Positions 38,001 through 50,171 of a DNA stretch of 64,000 bases are shown here, piece by piece. The position numbers and the translations under genes were made by a program. The DNA is taken from NCBI RefSeq assembly GCF_050436995.1, contig NC_134747.1, positions 10,609,501-10,673,500 of the forward strand. Reading direction: 5' to 3'. Source of the stretch: Anticarsia gemmatalis (lineage: Eukaryota; Arthropoda; Insecta; Lepidoptera; Erebidae). The stretch's first letter is position 1; each line of letters opens with the position of its first letter. Under the pieces are notes generated by a model. The model saw nothing but the letters and a program-made list of their open reading frames with translations, was not told the DNA's origin and searched no databases.

Positions 38001-40186
38001 GGTAAAATTAAACTGTGATGATATTTTCCTTCGGTTTTGTATTAGGCCTGAAACTGCGTTAAGTACACGCCCGCCGCGATTCCATACAAAACTTCAGGCT
38101 TTGGGGTACTTGATCGAAAAATTTTTTTCTATCAAATATTTAATTAATGATCTAAAAGAAAATATTTTTTATAATAATTTATTATGTAACTACCTATACC
38201 AGAAGTTTGATAACTATCATGTTCTCGTAATTCTGTATGCAAGTTTCTCTCCTCTTTCAGGAACGTGGTTGGCTTGCAGCGGCACTTTGTATTGAGGGTA
38301 TATGCAGTGTGTGGTGGCGATTGCTGGCTGCGAGTGCAGCAGGCGCAGCGCCGGAGCTGTGGCCGATAGCAGCGGCGGCACGGGCGCACCTGTCCGCCGG
38401 CGCAGCACTCGCCTGTGTACTGGCGCCGCGGTTATGGCATGGGTATCGTGCGAGGTCGCTCGCACAGGAGGTTTGATTATTTTCCTTTTAGATCTAATCC
38501 CACCTAAAAAATGTAAGCAAATGGTAGTCGAAACCTGTTCTGTTATTCATTAATTTGAACTTGTGGGATATTTGACGCCGCGAATATCGCTTGCGTATTA
38601 ATTGTTATCAGGCGCAAGCTCACTCTGTTTAGAAAGTGATTAGTAAATTATCGTTACGACTTCAAGGTATCTCGTCGCGGTCCGGCCGAGGGTTTCGGTG
38701 CTGAAGGCGAAGAAGAGCCGACCTCCGAGGAGGTCCGGGCCGAACTCAAGAGACTCTACGTTCAACTAGAGATCCTCCGCAATAAGACCCTCCGAAGAGA
38801 TAACCCGCATATCAGCAAGCGCAGGGGAGGCAGGAAACCGCCGCATCGACGGTTCTCCCTACAGGTACACTTATACACCAGTGAGACCCATGAGAATCAT
38901 TTTATGACATCAGTTGTAGGGTTCACTTATTCACGTTAACGAAAATAAAGAGAAGCAGGGGTTTGATATAAATTGGGGAGCATAGTTATAATAAATAATA
39001 TATCCTACGTGTAACAATGTAGTTAGTAACTAAATTGAGAAAATTAATTCGAGAAAAATAGTTACTCTGAAGTACATTTTAGATTCTAACTTGTTCTCCA
39101 CCTTCAGTTGGTTTGAGACTCTTGTAACCTTTAGTTGTTTCGGTTTGTTTCTGTTGTTCCCCTACAGCCTTAACCTATTCTGTTATGTCTCCTTTTAATT
39201 GTATACGGTTGGTACTTAGTGATTAGAATCAAGATGCCTTCCTAATTAACTGTAGATATTTCTGAGTTAGACCTTGCTTCCAAACTAAAATGACCGACCT
39301 GATGTGTTAGTAATGTGACTAGTGTTTAGGTATTTTCAATCCTCGTATATCGGTGTTCTATCTCCACTCTCATTAATTGAATGTTTCATCTTCCATCCTA
39401 CACCGACTTTAGAAAAAGGGCAGCCGTGAAAAGGTAAGGAAGCGAACAAGTACATAATGTATCGCATGCGCACTGACGTGGAGCACCCGCATGACCCCTG
39501 TGGATGTCCGGCCTTGTAGCGTGCCGTGTGACCCCCGCCCCGCGACACCCCGCGCCCCGCCGCCCCCGCCCGCCCCCGCGACCCTGCACCGACCCCGGCC
39601 ACCACGCCATCTTCTGTCGCTATGTTTCAGATCTCCGCTTACTGTGCTCCCGGTGCCCGATTAAACCAATACTATCGGCAGAAACGATACTCTGAATTTT
39701 ATTCACGTGGCACTCTCGCTGTTTTGCCTTCGGTCAGATCGACTCCGGCCGAGGGGACTAAATGTTATTTCAGTATTTATGTCTGTTTTCTCAAATGTGC
39801 GGCTTCAGTCCCGGTTGTACTTAGTCTACTCTGTTTCTTTTTTGCAACAAAATGCTATTTTACACGAAACTTGTTGATTTTTTATGATCGAAAATATCAT
39901 ATAACATACGATTCGTTAACTTGAGCCTTCAATTCTGTTTTCGAGCAGTTAAGCGTTTTGATAAGGTAAGAAAAGAAATCAACCAGTTTCTAAAGTCGAC
40001 CGATCAGGCGTTCTATACCGTGGTTGGTGTGACGCGCAGGCGCTGCAGGCGCGGCGCGGCGGCAAGAGCAAGGCGGCGAGCGCGGCCGAGGCCAGCGAGG
40101 CGGGCGACGCCAGCCGCACGCCCGAGGACTCCGTCTGCTCCAACGAGGGGCCCAGCCACTACACGGACGCCGACACGCAGGCGTGA
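35004..40186 (+). CDS. Class C orphan GPCR, GPR158/GPR179/CG31760 group
   Basis: Seven-transmembrane receptor of the GPR158-like subgroup of class C. Vertebrate members bind RGS proteins and extracellular matrix partners; ligands in insects are not firmly known. Exons: 35004-35189, 35291-35815, 35896-36132, 36218-36286, 37131-37298, 37798-38001, 38261-38470, 38667-38864 and 40040-40186, giving about 647 residues. The start is chosen for its signal peptide (ITWTACALAWCAYTAAA). An ectodomain of about 230 residues ends in a cysteine-rich EGF-like stalk (YRCKCRDGHWNTGGNGW...CTPCG). Seven hydrophobic segments follow, from VALLAANLAGMLLCLVIGLI to AHLSAGAALACVLAPRLW. After TM7 comes the family-typical LEILRNKTLRRDNPHISKR, and the C-terminus is GPSHYTDADTQA. 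Every intron is phase 0. The donor after exon 7 (gtttga) is weak. A further in-frame exon may lie at 39631-39732. The C-terminal tail is short compared with vertebrate members. Confidence 0.85.
37330..37425 (+). repeat. SINE-like head in a GPCR intron
   Basis: gaggctcggtagtctactgctcatgg and gagtttctgggttaaatcctcga have the look and spacing of tRNA-type A and B boxes. It is diverged and partial. Confidence 0.35.
37495..37697 (+). repeat. tRNA-derived SINE, full copy
   Basis: ctgcctccgtggcacagtgg (A-box region) and gggttcgattcccacacgg (B box) form a tRNA-like head. A unique middle (ttatttgtgcgatctacaaataattg) and a cttagtgcgggagttgtc tail follow. It is inserted in a GPCR intron. A deleted relative is at 17493-17675. 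Confidence 0.8.
39631..39732 (+). CDS. Possible extra or alternative exon of the GPCR
   Basis: After a good acceptor (tatgtttcag) an open segment of exactly 102 bases (34 codons, ISAYCAPGARLNQYYRQKRY...) runs to a possible donor, tcg|gtcaga. It begins and ends in phase 0, as do all other exons of this gene, so it can be included or skipped without a frameshift. It lies in the intracellular tail region. The donor is mediocre and the frame stays open past it. Confidence 0.4.
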
Positions 40187-42660
40187 TCCCCGGCGCGGCG
40201 CGAGCCCTCGTCGTACCGCGACGTGTACTTGTGACGGGGGTCTCCGCCGACGAGCTCGCGCGCGGGGTCGTCCGTGCGCGAGCCGGCGGCGGCTCACCTC
40301 CGAGATGTACCTGGATTCGGTACGGTATTCGTACTCGTACCTCTCACCCCGAAGCAATTACAATTTTGCGGAATTGGGGCTCGTGAAACTGCGCAACACG
40401 ATTTCGGGTGATGCGACCCCGTATCGTTGAACTTTCAGTAGGGCGTTAGAATGTTGATTATCCACTTAAAATCATATTTTAAAAGCGAGGCCGTTTAACT
40501 AGTGAGTTAAAGTTAAGCTGCGACTAATAAGATCGACCTGCCCCATCTTAAATATAAGTCCCGGGGCCTTCGGGGCTCCGGAGTAATTAGCAATCGTCCG
40601 TCAGTTTAAAATGACAACACAGGAATTGATATTGAATTAATACAATATTGCTATATCTATTTGTTGTGAAAATGTAATATTTATAAAATCGTTTTCAACA
40701 TTAAAATAATATTCTTAAATGTCTCAAGCGACTATCTATTGACGTTGAAACAATAGATACTATTAATGATTAATGATGTTAAACAATACTAAGGTATTTT
40801 GTTTAATGAACAGACCAGTACAATAAATATACTAGTCAAAGAACTGCTAAGGTTTCTAGAGAATTATTTGAGTAAATATATGATATATTTCATGTCCATG
40901 TACAGACTACATCATGTTATGTTGTTAATATGAATCACTGTGGGGTATCACCCGGAGTGTTCGCGTAACAACTGACATGATGGTGAGTGAAGCGCATGTT
41001 TGTATAGTTGATAGGAGTGGTTTTCTATCTTTACTTCCCTAGGATTCGTGTACTGTGTATCTGTCGGTGTATCCCGGGATTTGCGTCTCTCGTGACGTAG
41101 CTTCATGTACCTTGTTTGAGGAATATGTGTGAACTCTTTATGTGGTATATGACCCTTAGCCAATATTTACTTGTAAATGGTCATTGCCCTAATCGTCTAT
41201 AGATATATATTGCCTATTTTCTATAAATTTTCAATATCTCACTGTTCAGTATTAATTGTACAAAATGTACATTTATTTGATAAAATACATATAATTTAGG
41301 AAATTGCAAAAAAAAATGTGGTTAAAGAATTTCTTCACAATAATTGTTATTACTTAATATTTTCTATAGTACAAGGTATAAATGATGTTAGGCATTCCAT
41401 CGGATATAGTTATTTTGATCCATATTTGGAATCTAGTTGGTATCTATATCTTAGAAAGAAATTATTTAAGTATAAGAGGCTATTTGTTGATTTATTCTAA
41501 TGACTTACACTTTTGTATTGTAAATATAAAAGTATAGGCGATTTGAATGTTACCCAATAATTGCGCTTTATTTCTTGTCAAATGTATCTAAGCTTAGGAA
41601 ATTATGTACCTATATCATGTGCCCTGTGAAATATCTTATATCTCAAGAGACTTCGTCTGTTATAGCAATACTAATTAATAAAAGATTTATTCGTGTTTAT
41701 TCGAGAGAACTACAAATTTACATACATATATCAAACAAGGACAAACTGCACTGCCTCGTCACAACTCAGACCTTGCTGAATCGTGCTCGTGATTGTACCT
41801 TCTTGTTTCGTAACAATATAACTTGCTACTCGTAGTATGTGTTTCAGCTTAGTATACTACCGGTACTTGCTCACTCATACTGACATGAAGATTAAACTTT
41901 ATAAAGAAAGTTCACATGCGATGCGGAACATGAACTTTTAAAGAGCTGCCTCAGTAGGAGTGGTCGATTGTAATGTTACATTCTAAAATATATTTGAACA
42001 TCACATTTACAATGCAAACAAGCAAATTATCGTCAATAAGTATTTTTTGTCTGACAAGCTGATACCGTCATGACAGGTTTACACACTGGAAGACTCGCTT
42101 CTTCTCAGTCGCTCATATTACATTACAGACGAATGCTTTCAGTGAGAAATCTACTTTAAATATATTGAAACCTACATGAGGGTTTGGCACGCTCATAGTC
42201 TGTTTCTCTCCTGCCGTGTGAATCTTTTTTATAAAGTGAGACATAATATAACTTGTATGCTAATCTGTCTAACAAATTGTTACCGGTTTTAGGGATCAAA
42301 GATTTAGTTATACAATAATATTTACTTTAATTAGCACGGGTACTAGTTTGTACGGATAATTGTAATGATCGGAAATAATATTTTGGATCATTTTTACGCG
42401 CAAATATAATGCAATGTATTGTGTTTTTTACATTTTATGTAAATGTTATTTGTTTACATTTTTATTAGCGAGATAATAGAGAAAGTTGTAAATATAAAGC
42501 TAACATTTTTATAGTGTCATACGCATTATTTCGTTTAAGTATTTATTGATGAACGTTGAGCTTTGTTCAATGTTGGCGGTGCGCGAGGCGATATGGCCCC
42601 CGTATTGGATTATGAGTAATATAACAACATATTATTTATTGAATAAATGACAATATTCAT
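40187..42660 (+). other. Likely 3' UTR of the GPCR gene and following spacer
   Basis: No coding exon. Candidate polyA signals are AATAAA at 41678-41683 and 42642-42647. Two Pumilio-type motifs TGTAAATA lie at 41519-41526 and 42487-42494, both inside an identical ttgtaaatataaa context. If the later polyA signal is used, the UTR is about 2.4 kb. That length is inferred. Confidence 0.35.
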
Positions 42661-43234
42661 AGTGTTTCGTTTTATTTACACCCTAACATACCCTTATGAG
42701 TCACACTTTGTAACTAAACTTGAGTAGTTATATTTTAAACAGGTACCCACAGATCAAAAATAAACAGCTAGGTGTTTACAGAACAGTCAATGCCTAAATC
42801 AATGTCAAGTGAAACTTCTCTCGTATAACATTTCATATCCTAGACTGTAAGTAAACAAGTATGCATGTTACGATTGCTTCGACCTTCACATTACCTCACC
42901 CTCACCCACTGTACCTACATACTGTATACACTGTAGTGTATGTACATTGTACAATGAACTTATATCGTAATCACATGCATACACTAACATTTACATTTCG
43001 TTTACCATTCATACGATATTGGAAACTAACTGTTGCAAACTGGAACAGTTTGTAAAGAATGAACCAGCTCGTACACGTTTGATAAATTCTACAAAATATA
43101 TGCTCAAGGTTTATGAAAATGCTGATAAGTAGTATAATTAATGTAAACTATGGATTGATCTGGTGATTGATCAATGCTATATTGATAGTATAGTCAATTG
43201 AAATACGGTCATGGATTATTAGGAAGACGCCTTA

Positions 43235-43247
43235 GTTGCCAAGCAAC
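43235..43247 (+). promoter_or_regulatory. RFX X-box upstream of the CCP6-like gene
   Basis: GTTGCC A AGCAAC matches the X-box consensus RYYNYY-N(1-3)-RRNRAC at every position. RFX factors use this element to switch on ciliary genes in animals. It lies 259 bp upstream of the start codon at 43506, within the usual promoter distance. A half-site (tggcaac) lies near 43339-43345. Function is inferred. Confidence 0.55.
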
Positions 43248-43505
43248 GGTATCCAGCTACGCCAATATTACGCATTAGAGCAAAATAATTTTTATTTTTT
43301 GTTATTATTATGACGGAAATGTCGCATCGCGGCGTATCGTGGCAACCTACCGACGAACACCAGAACACAAAGAAATACAGGCCACCAAGATGACAAGGAT
43401 ATTTAATTTTAACAATAAATGAAGATACAGTGATAATGCGGGAATTTGAGTTGCAAATTACTCAGGACCTGATTTAATTAACACTGGATGGTGTAACAAC
43501 AGAAA

Positions 43506-46500
43506 ATGTCAGGTGAGTAAGCCTTAACATTACGAGGTGAACATATGGGATTCGAGAAACCTATATGTTTTCAACAAGTGTTGATATTTATGGGGGTTAA
43601 CGACCTCTTCACCCAAATACGACTGTGTACAATTGAACAAGGATTTAGGACTCGGCTTTACAAAATTGCTGCTCCAAATTGAGTCAATTTCAGTAGAGTA
43701 GCAGTAAAAACCCATTTAAAATAAAGTAAGTGAGCTAAATACGATGTAGGACTAAATAATATTGCGTTTACAAAAAGTCACAATAGTAAGCCCTACGAGG
43801 TCTACGAACTTGCTACGAAAGCTACGCCTACAGAAAATATGGATCCTATTAGAGCCTTTCTTTGTTCTTATCAAGTATTTATTATTCTAGTTACATGGCC
43901 ACTTTACATTGAATTTATGTTTTACATAAAATACTGTGTTTCTACGTAGATACGGAACTACGTTTGATTTATTGAAATCGACGAAAATAAAGTGATTAAT
44001 AAATCTTTGGTGAATCATAGTTACCCTATATTTATTTGGAGGCGATATCAATGAGAACTTCCCAAACAAAAACAACTTCTATGACGACAATAGGTACAAT
44101 CCTATTCACCTACTTCTTTTAGTAACGGAGACAAATGACCTTCGGGAAAAACGCGGCTACAGCTCTGAGTCTACGTCGGTCGTTTATATTCTAGCTTATT
44201 CTATGATTTTTTCGCAATATCACTGTCTGTCCATACTAAACTATATGATGCCTCCATCCCCATATAAGAGTACAAAGTATTTTCTTGAAAATAGGAAATA
44301 TAACTGGATCATTTTAATAATGAAAATTTACCTGTCTTAATTTGCGATCAACCAAAATGATGGTTTTGAGCATCTCGATTATAGAAAAATGCACCGTAAT
44401 CCAGATGCTATACTGTTCGCTTTAGTATCTGGTATGCTTTTATTATGGAGAAAAATATTATAACTTTGTCACAAAGTTAATAAAACTACTATATGATGAG
44501 ATTAGAAACAAAGGAAAACTTATGTAGAATTTACAAAGAATTACGTCTCAACAAATGGATGCTTTAGAAAAGATATGATATAGGGAAATTTAAAACTTCA
44601 AAGAAATATTACTATCCCTTCTAGTTAGTACCTATTCCCTATTTACGTACTGATCTGCAGCAATACCTATAATAAAGCTCAAGCTAGAGTTTTTTCTGCT
44701 TTCTGAAACAACTTTTTCAATTCGAAGATATAATGTTGATTCTGATAGCCATATTAATAGCGAATGCTGAAAACTGTAATATCAGTAACACAAGTTAATG
44801 TGTACGTCACAACCAGTAAATAAATATAATGAGCTAATTCTGATAGTTTATTTCCTTTAAAAGGTACCTCTAATATATGGCGATGACGCAAGTGGCCAAG
44901 TCGCTTGCCAATATTACGATAAAAGACTCCCAAGTACATGTTGGTGCCAACTTTTAAGGAATAAGGAGATTGAGCGTTATTTTATGATCTTGCTGGAATA
45001 GATTTAGAAACATGTGACGATGCAAGTTTTTAAAGTAGTCTGGCACTCGTTTCGTTTATTAGATACATCTATTGTCGATATGGTCCCGTATATGAGATTT
45101 AAGGGTGTACATAATTAGGTGTTTAACATTATACCCAATTCGATACACCGTGACTACAAGGTAAAATATACTAGCTTTACCGAATGAAACAAATATACAA
45201 TGAAGACTTATAAAATATTAGATAGATATGATCATCAATAGGCACAAGGTATTGTAACCGTTCTCGTTTTAAATTAACACCCGAATTTCAGATACAAATC
45301 AAACGAACTTAGTAAGAAAAGTTAAACAACAACCGTTCACTATTTCACCTTTCGCAAATTGAAACTAAGTCCATAAACAGAAACAGTTTCCAATCGTTTA
45401 AATTTCAATAGACTTGTAAATAAGAAAAAAACTTTCAATATACGGTTGGCGTGTCTTGGTAAACTGTTTTCCTTACATATTCGTGCACTTATCGCCTAGG
45501 CACTGCCGTCAATCTTTAAGTGAACCCGTTCACGTACATCGTTAAAGTTAGTTGAGTAAAGCGGCTTGGTCGGGAACCTAAGCAGTCTCGCTATGTCTTC
45601 GTACCCGGATGAGCTAGAACACACTAGCATCTACCTACGACCCGCTTGTGGTATTACGCAATTTACTTAAAATATTTAAGTTTCTCATAAACTTTGAGAT
45701 AAGTAATTTTGGTAGTGACTTTTTGGGAGCCAAACATAAATAACCAGTACTTGACAGAAAAATATTTTTTTAAATTTAAATTTATCATTATTACCTATAC
45801 CTTAAATTTAACTTAGTTGAAGTGACTGATAAAGTTGTTAAAATGTGTTGTCTAAAGTGTGTGCGTGTGCTAAATCTATGACTCAATCACAGACTGTGAC
45901 TGAATTATATTATCACGTGTAATCGAAATCTATTTTGTGAATGCAAATTGGATGAGCTACTTATCACCAACTTGTATTCTAAAATCATTCTGCATTTGTA
46001 TCAACATAAGAATTGTTATGACTGAATTAGTAATGAATTGCATTTTAAATCTCTGTTGTATGCTCTTTTAGATATAGATCATATGTTTTGGAAATTCACT
46101 TTCTTCATTGGATGAAGCGGTATCAATTTGAAAATCAATTTAAGATTGAATTATTCGATAGCATTTGAATTGTTTAATTTAAACACTATGCGACGATCAG
46201 GATCCCGGTTACCGATTGCGAAATTGGTACTGAAAATTTGAAAGCACAGATAGTCAAAAAAACTCGGTTAAAAGTTTGATACTAATTAGGTATTTTTGTA
46301 GAAATAGGAGGTATTATGCTTGTTAACGAACACTGTAAAGATTTTTCTTACTTTCTTAGACAGTGAAGAAAGTGATGGAGAAGGAGGGTTAGGCAACTTG
46401 AACCGTCTGATCGTGCGACCCCCGGGACAGAGCGGGAAGGCTAAACGTGGGCAACTGTGCTTCGACGCGGCGTTCGAGTGCGGGAACTTGGGACGAGCTG

Positions 46501-49500
46501 ACCACGTCACTGACCTGGAATATGACCTGTTTGTTAGACCTGACACCTGCCGACCCAGGGCCAGGTTCTGGTTTAATTTTACAGTTGAAAATGTTAAACA
46601 GGATCAGGTAAGAGTACTTACTTAGCTATAATTATTTCGCAATATAGTAAAGAATGAACGGTTCCAATGAATTTTCTATGCCTGTTACAGAGGGTGATAT
46701 TTAATATTGTGAATCTCGGTAAAGAAACAACGTTATACGATACCGATATGACCCCACTTGTCCGTTCTACGTCACGACAAAAATGGTAAGACATCCACAT
46801 CACGTAGCACACTGTATCACGAGCAAGAGTATGAAGGAGTAGCCAATCACTTATGTTTCCATTGTTTTCAGGCAGAGACTGCCGCGGCGTTTGATGTTTT
46901 ACCATCGTTCCTTAGTCCACCGAGGTCGCAAGATACTGAGCATAGCTTTTGCATTCGATCGTGAAGAAGATGTGTATCAGTTTTCAGCAGCAGCGTCATA
47001 TTCGTACTCTCGGCTACAAAAACACTTGGCACTGTGGGAAAAAAGAGCTCAGGCTTTCGCTACTAGGGAGTCTATTGCTCAGACCACTGTGAGTTGTTTT
47101 TACTGTGTTTGTTCCTTTAATTCTAGCATCTTACTCTTTCTCTTCGGCCCAAGCGGTAGTGTTTGTAATATCTGCGAGTCTTCTCGATTCCTTTCGAAAT
47201 AATGTAGTACCTAGTAATCAGTAGTGACCTAGAATGCTTTTTATTTACAGCAAAAACGTCGAATAGATTTAGTTACAATTGGAGACTTCAATTTCAAAGA
47301 AAAAGATAAAGAAAAAGAAATAAAGGAAGATAAAGAAGCAGTTGGTACAAAAATTAAAGTTGCAGAACCAAAGAAAAGGGTCGTTCTTATAATAGCGAGA
47401 TCGCACGGCGGGGAACCACCGTCGTCATTTGTTTGTCAAGGTAATTACAGCTTCACATGGAATGTAATCGGTCTCCCGTAGAGAATATTTGTATCACATC
47501 CGATTTCTATGTTGAATCCGCGCCGTAGGAGCATGAATAGTTGGTTCTACTTAGTAAATGTAATGTAATCATCCCATTGAAAAGTAAAAAGTATCGTTGA
47601 CAAGTTATTTATTTTATAGATATAAGTTTACAGTATCTACCTGTAGATAAGTCTGCAGTAGAAAGTAGGCGAAATTAATGGTCCTCCGCACATTTTTATA
47701 AAGGAAACAAAACTTAAACAAACTCTATGAAAATAACGTGACTAAAAGTCAATAGTCATCATTGTTTTTTTTAGGTTTGTTGGATTATTTACTGACCACT
47801 TCAGAAAAGGCCGTGGCTCTACGGAACAACATCGTATTAGAGGTAATTTGAAATTATCTTCCTAAACTAGTAACTATAGATATGTATACCAATATGTACG
47901 CGTAGCTTTTGTCTGTTGATAAAGCGAGAGCGAGAGAGCATACGTAGGCAGATAGGCAATTAATTAACATTTCTGTCCATCAATAGCCATCATTAAATAA
48001 TTATAACGCACAATATGTGCAATTAAAGTCAAGGTCCTTCTCCTATGTAGGTTAGTTAAATAAATAAATTCCACTTTTGGTACTTTGCGGATGTTAAGTA
48101 TGGACACGAAACGCTTTCTAAAACTGGGCCTATTAAAAATCAACTTTCGCCATAAAGTTGTTTCTCGCAAAAATACCTGTGACAATGTGACGTCACATAA
48201 GTTGAACAATGCAATACCTTCTTCAGTCTATTGATGTTTCGATTAAGAAAAATATGTTGTATGGTTATTTTTCAGGTAGTGCCGATGCTGAACCCTGATG
48301 GTGTGTTTCTAGGCAACCAGCGCTCAGACCTACTCGGCTCCGACCCTAATAGATCTTGGAACCGAACCACCAGTTACGCGCATCCCGCGCTCATGGCTGT
48401 CCAAGATCTTGTACGAAAACTTACTACCGAAAAGGTCGGTACTCCCAAATATAAGAGCCTATATGAGCGCTAAAAACTTTTAACCGATATTCCTCGTAAT
48501 CTCCTTACTATTTTGTTTGCAGAATGTTCAATTGGATTTTATCATCGACCTACATGCAGACATTAGTCATGAGGGTGTGTTTGTTCGAGGAAATTCTTAT
48601 GACGACGTTTACAGGTATGTTATAATTCTAAGTTATTTCATACATTTAAGAAGTGCTTTATTATTTTTCTTAACTTAACTCTTTTGTCACAAGGTTCGAG
48701 CGGCAGGCAGTGCTTCCTAAGTTCTTGGGATCTCGTATAGAGGCGTGGCGTCCCGAAGCATGCCACTTCAACGCAGATCAAGTGGTCGCCGGCAGTGCTC
48801 GCCGCGCGCTGCCCACGGGCGCAGTAGACGCCTACTCTCTACTTGTGTCGTTAGGTGGCCGAAGATTATCTCCCAGGGGACCTTATATTCACTATACTGA
48901 AGATGCGTGTATCCTTTAATTTTTTGTAATTTTATGTACAAATCAATGTTACGATTGACTTTCAAAATAAACAGCAGAAGCAGAGCAAATTTTCGCACTG
49001 TTGATAAGTAGGTACCTAGCAAATTAATGAATTGGCATAAGATTGTTGATAATAATGTTGGTAAACTTTAGTTCGTTATCTTATCATATAAAACACAACA
49101 ATCGCTAATCGATATTCTACGTGAACTGAAATATTAGTATTAGGATGAATTTCAGTTTTAGTATTTACCTGTCACATACATATACGTAAAGCTCGTTCTA
49201 GAAACATAGACACCTTAACTTATAACCAGATGGAAAAATCGGCAGGTCATTAGCAAAAGCGCTATGTGATTATTATCGACATATCGGTGTAATACCACCT
49301 CGGCTCGGGAAAAGTAAGAAGAAAGACCAACGCGGCAGACGACGGCGAAGACGACCAGTCATTGAACGAGAAAGGTCATGGCAACGACTAATAAAAGAAA
49401 TCTAGTTTTCCCTGTAACTTCGTTCGAGCATAATAATAATTAGAAACAGCATTTTTATCTATCAGTCTCAGAGTTATCCGTTCCTACGTATGGGTAGTGG

Positions 49501-50171
49501 GTACAATACATTACCCAATTCTCTGGTAGCATGACATTGCTATACTTCGTGTAGATACTCATAACATTTTGACGACGTTCTTAAGAAGTATGTTTTCAGT
49601 GAAAGAACAGTTAACTCGGACAATAGTGGATGCTGTACCAACTAGTACCGGTACAGCAAATAAAAGAACTTAATGAATAAAGATCGTTGTTTCAAAACTT
49701 CAGGTCTCCTAGTTCATCGCCAGAACGAAGAGTTCTAGTCGCGAGAGTGCTATCACCGTCGCTGCCAAAGGTGTCACCTCCTGCCATCCAAGCTTTAGCG
49801 CCTAAGCTTACCCGCCGACCTGTGCTCAAGGCAAGGCGACCTCGAACTGTACCTAACATCGATCACGTTTTACCTATTATCACAGGTAATTAATAACTAT
49901 TATTTTCTATTTAACTTAATTTTTTTATCAAAATTAATAAGCCTTTTAGGTAATAATTTTATTAAATGAACCCAAGAAATATATGCTTGTAGGAACTGCA
50001 GTTAAAACTCCAAGACTGGCTGTAGTGGATATGAGTGCGTACATTCGGACACCTGCCGTGTACATCAACCAGCGAATGGAAAAAATGCAGTTAAGGATTT
50101 CAAGACCACCACGTCCTTCACAATTTAGATTTACAAGTGACGAGTACGATACACATGAGTCTGATTCATAA
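43506..50171 (+). CDS. Cytosolic carboxypeptidase 6-like (AGBL4/CCP6), probable pseudoenzyme
   Basis: Member of the M14 cytosolic carboxypeptidases, which trim glutamates from tubulin and other proteins; closest to AGBL4/CCP6. Twelve exons: 43506-43512, 46360-46607, 46691-46785, 46872-47088, 47251-47440, 47775-47842, 48276-48434, 48523-48614, 48694-48908, 49230-49374, 49704-49885, 49993-50171, giving 598 residues, all joining in frame. The seven-base first exon (ATGTCAG) is supported by the joined frame MSDSEESDGEGG. N-terminal CCP domain: FDAAFECGNLGRADHV, DLFVRPDTC, FNFTVENVKQDQ. Zinc ligands H241 and E244 (HGGE) and H339 (DLH) are present, as are NPDG and NRSW (R301). The catalytic glutamate of YTLE is replaced: the sequence is AYSLLVS with L409 (CTT, 48842-48844). 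A lysine/glutamate-rich insert (about 205-218) and a basic, proline-rich C-terminal tail are extra. Reading through the exon 10 donor would stop at 49405 instead. Confidence 0.9.
43513..46359 (+). other. First intron of the CCP6-like gene
   Basis: 2.85 kb, AT-rich. No exon, repeat family or RNA gene was recognised. The donor is GTGAGT and the acceptor is ctttcttag. Confidence 0.5.

Noticed and set aside
40013..40357. Minus-strand and alternative-frame open segments over the end of the GPCR gene
   Set aside because: Composition effect in a GC-rich last exon; the plus-strand frame ends in a sensible tail (SVCSNEGPSHYTDADTQA) in phase with the upstream exons.
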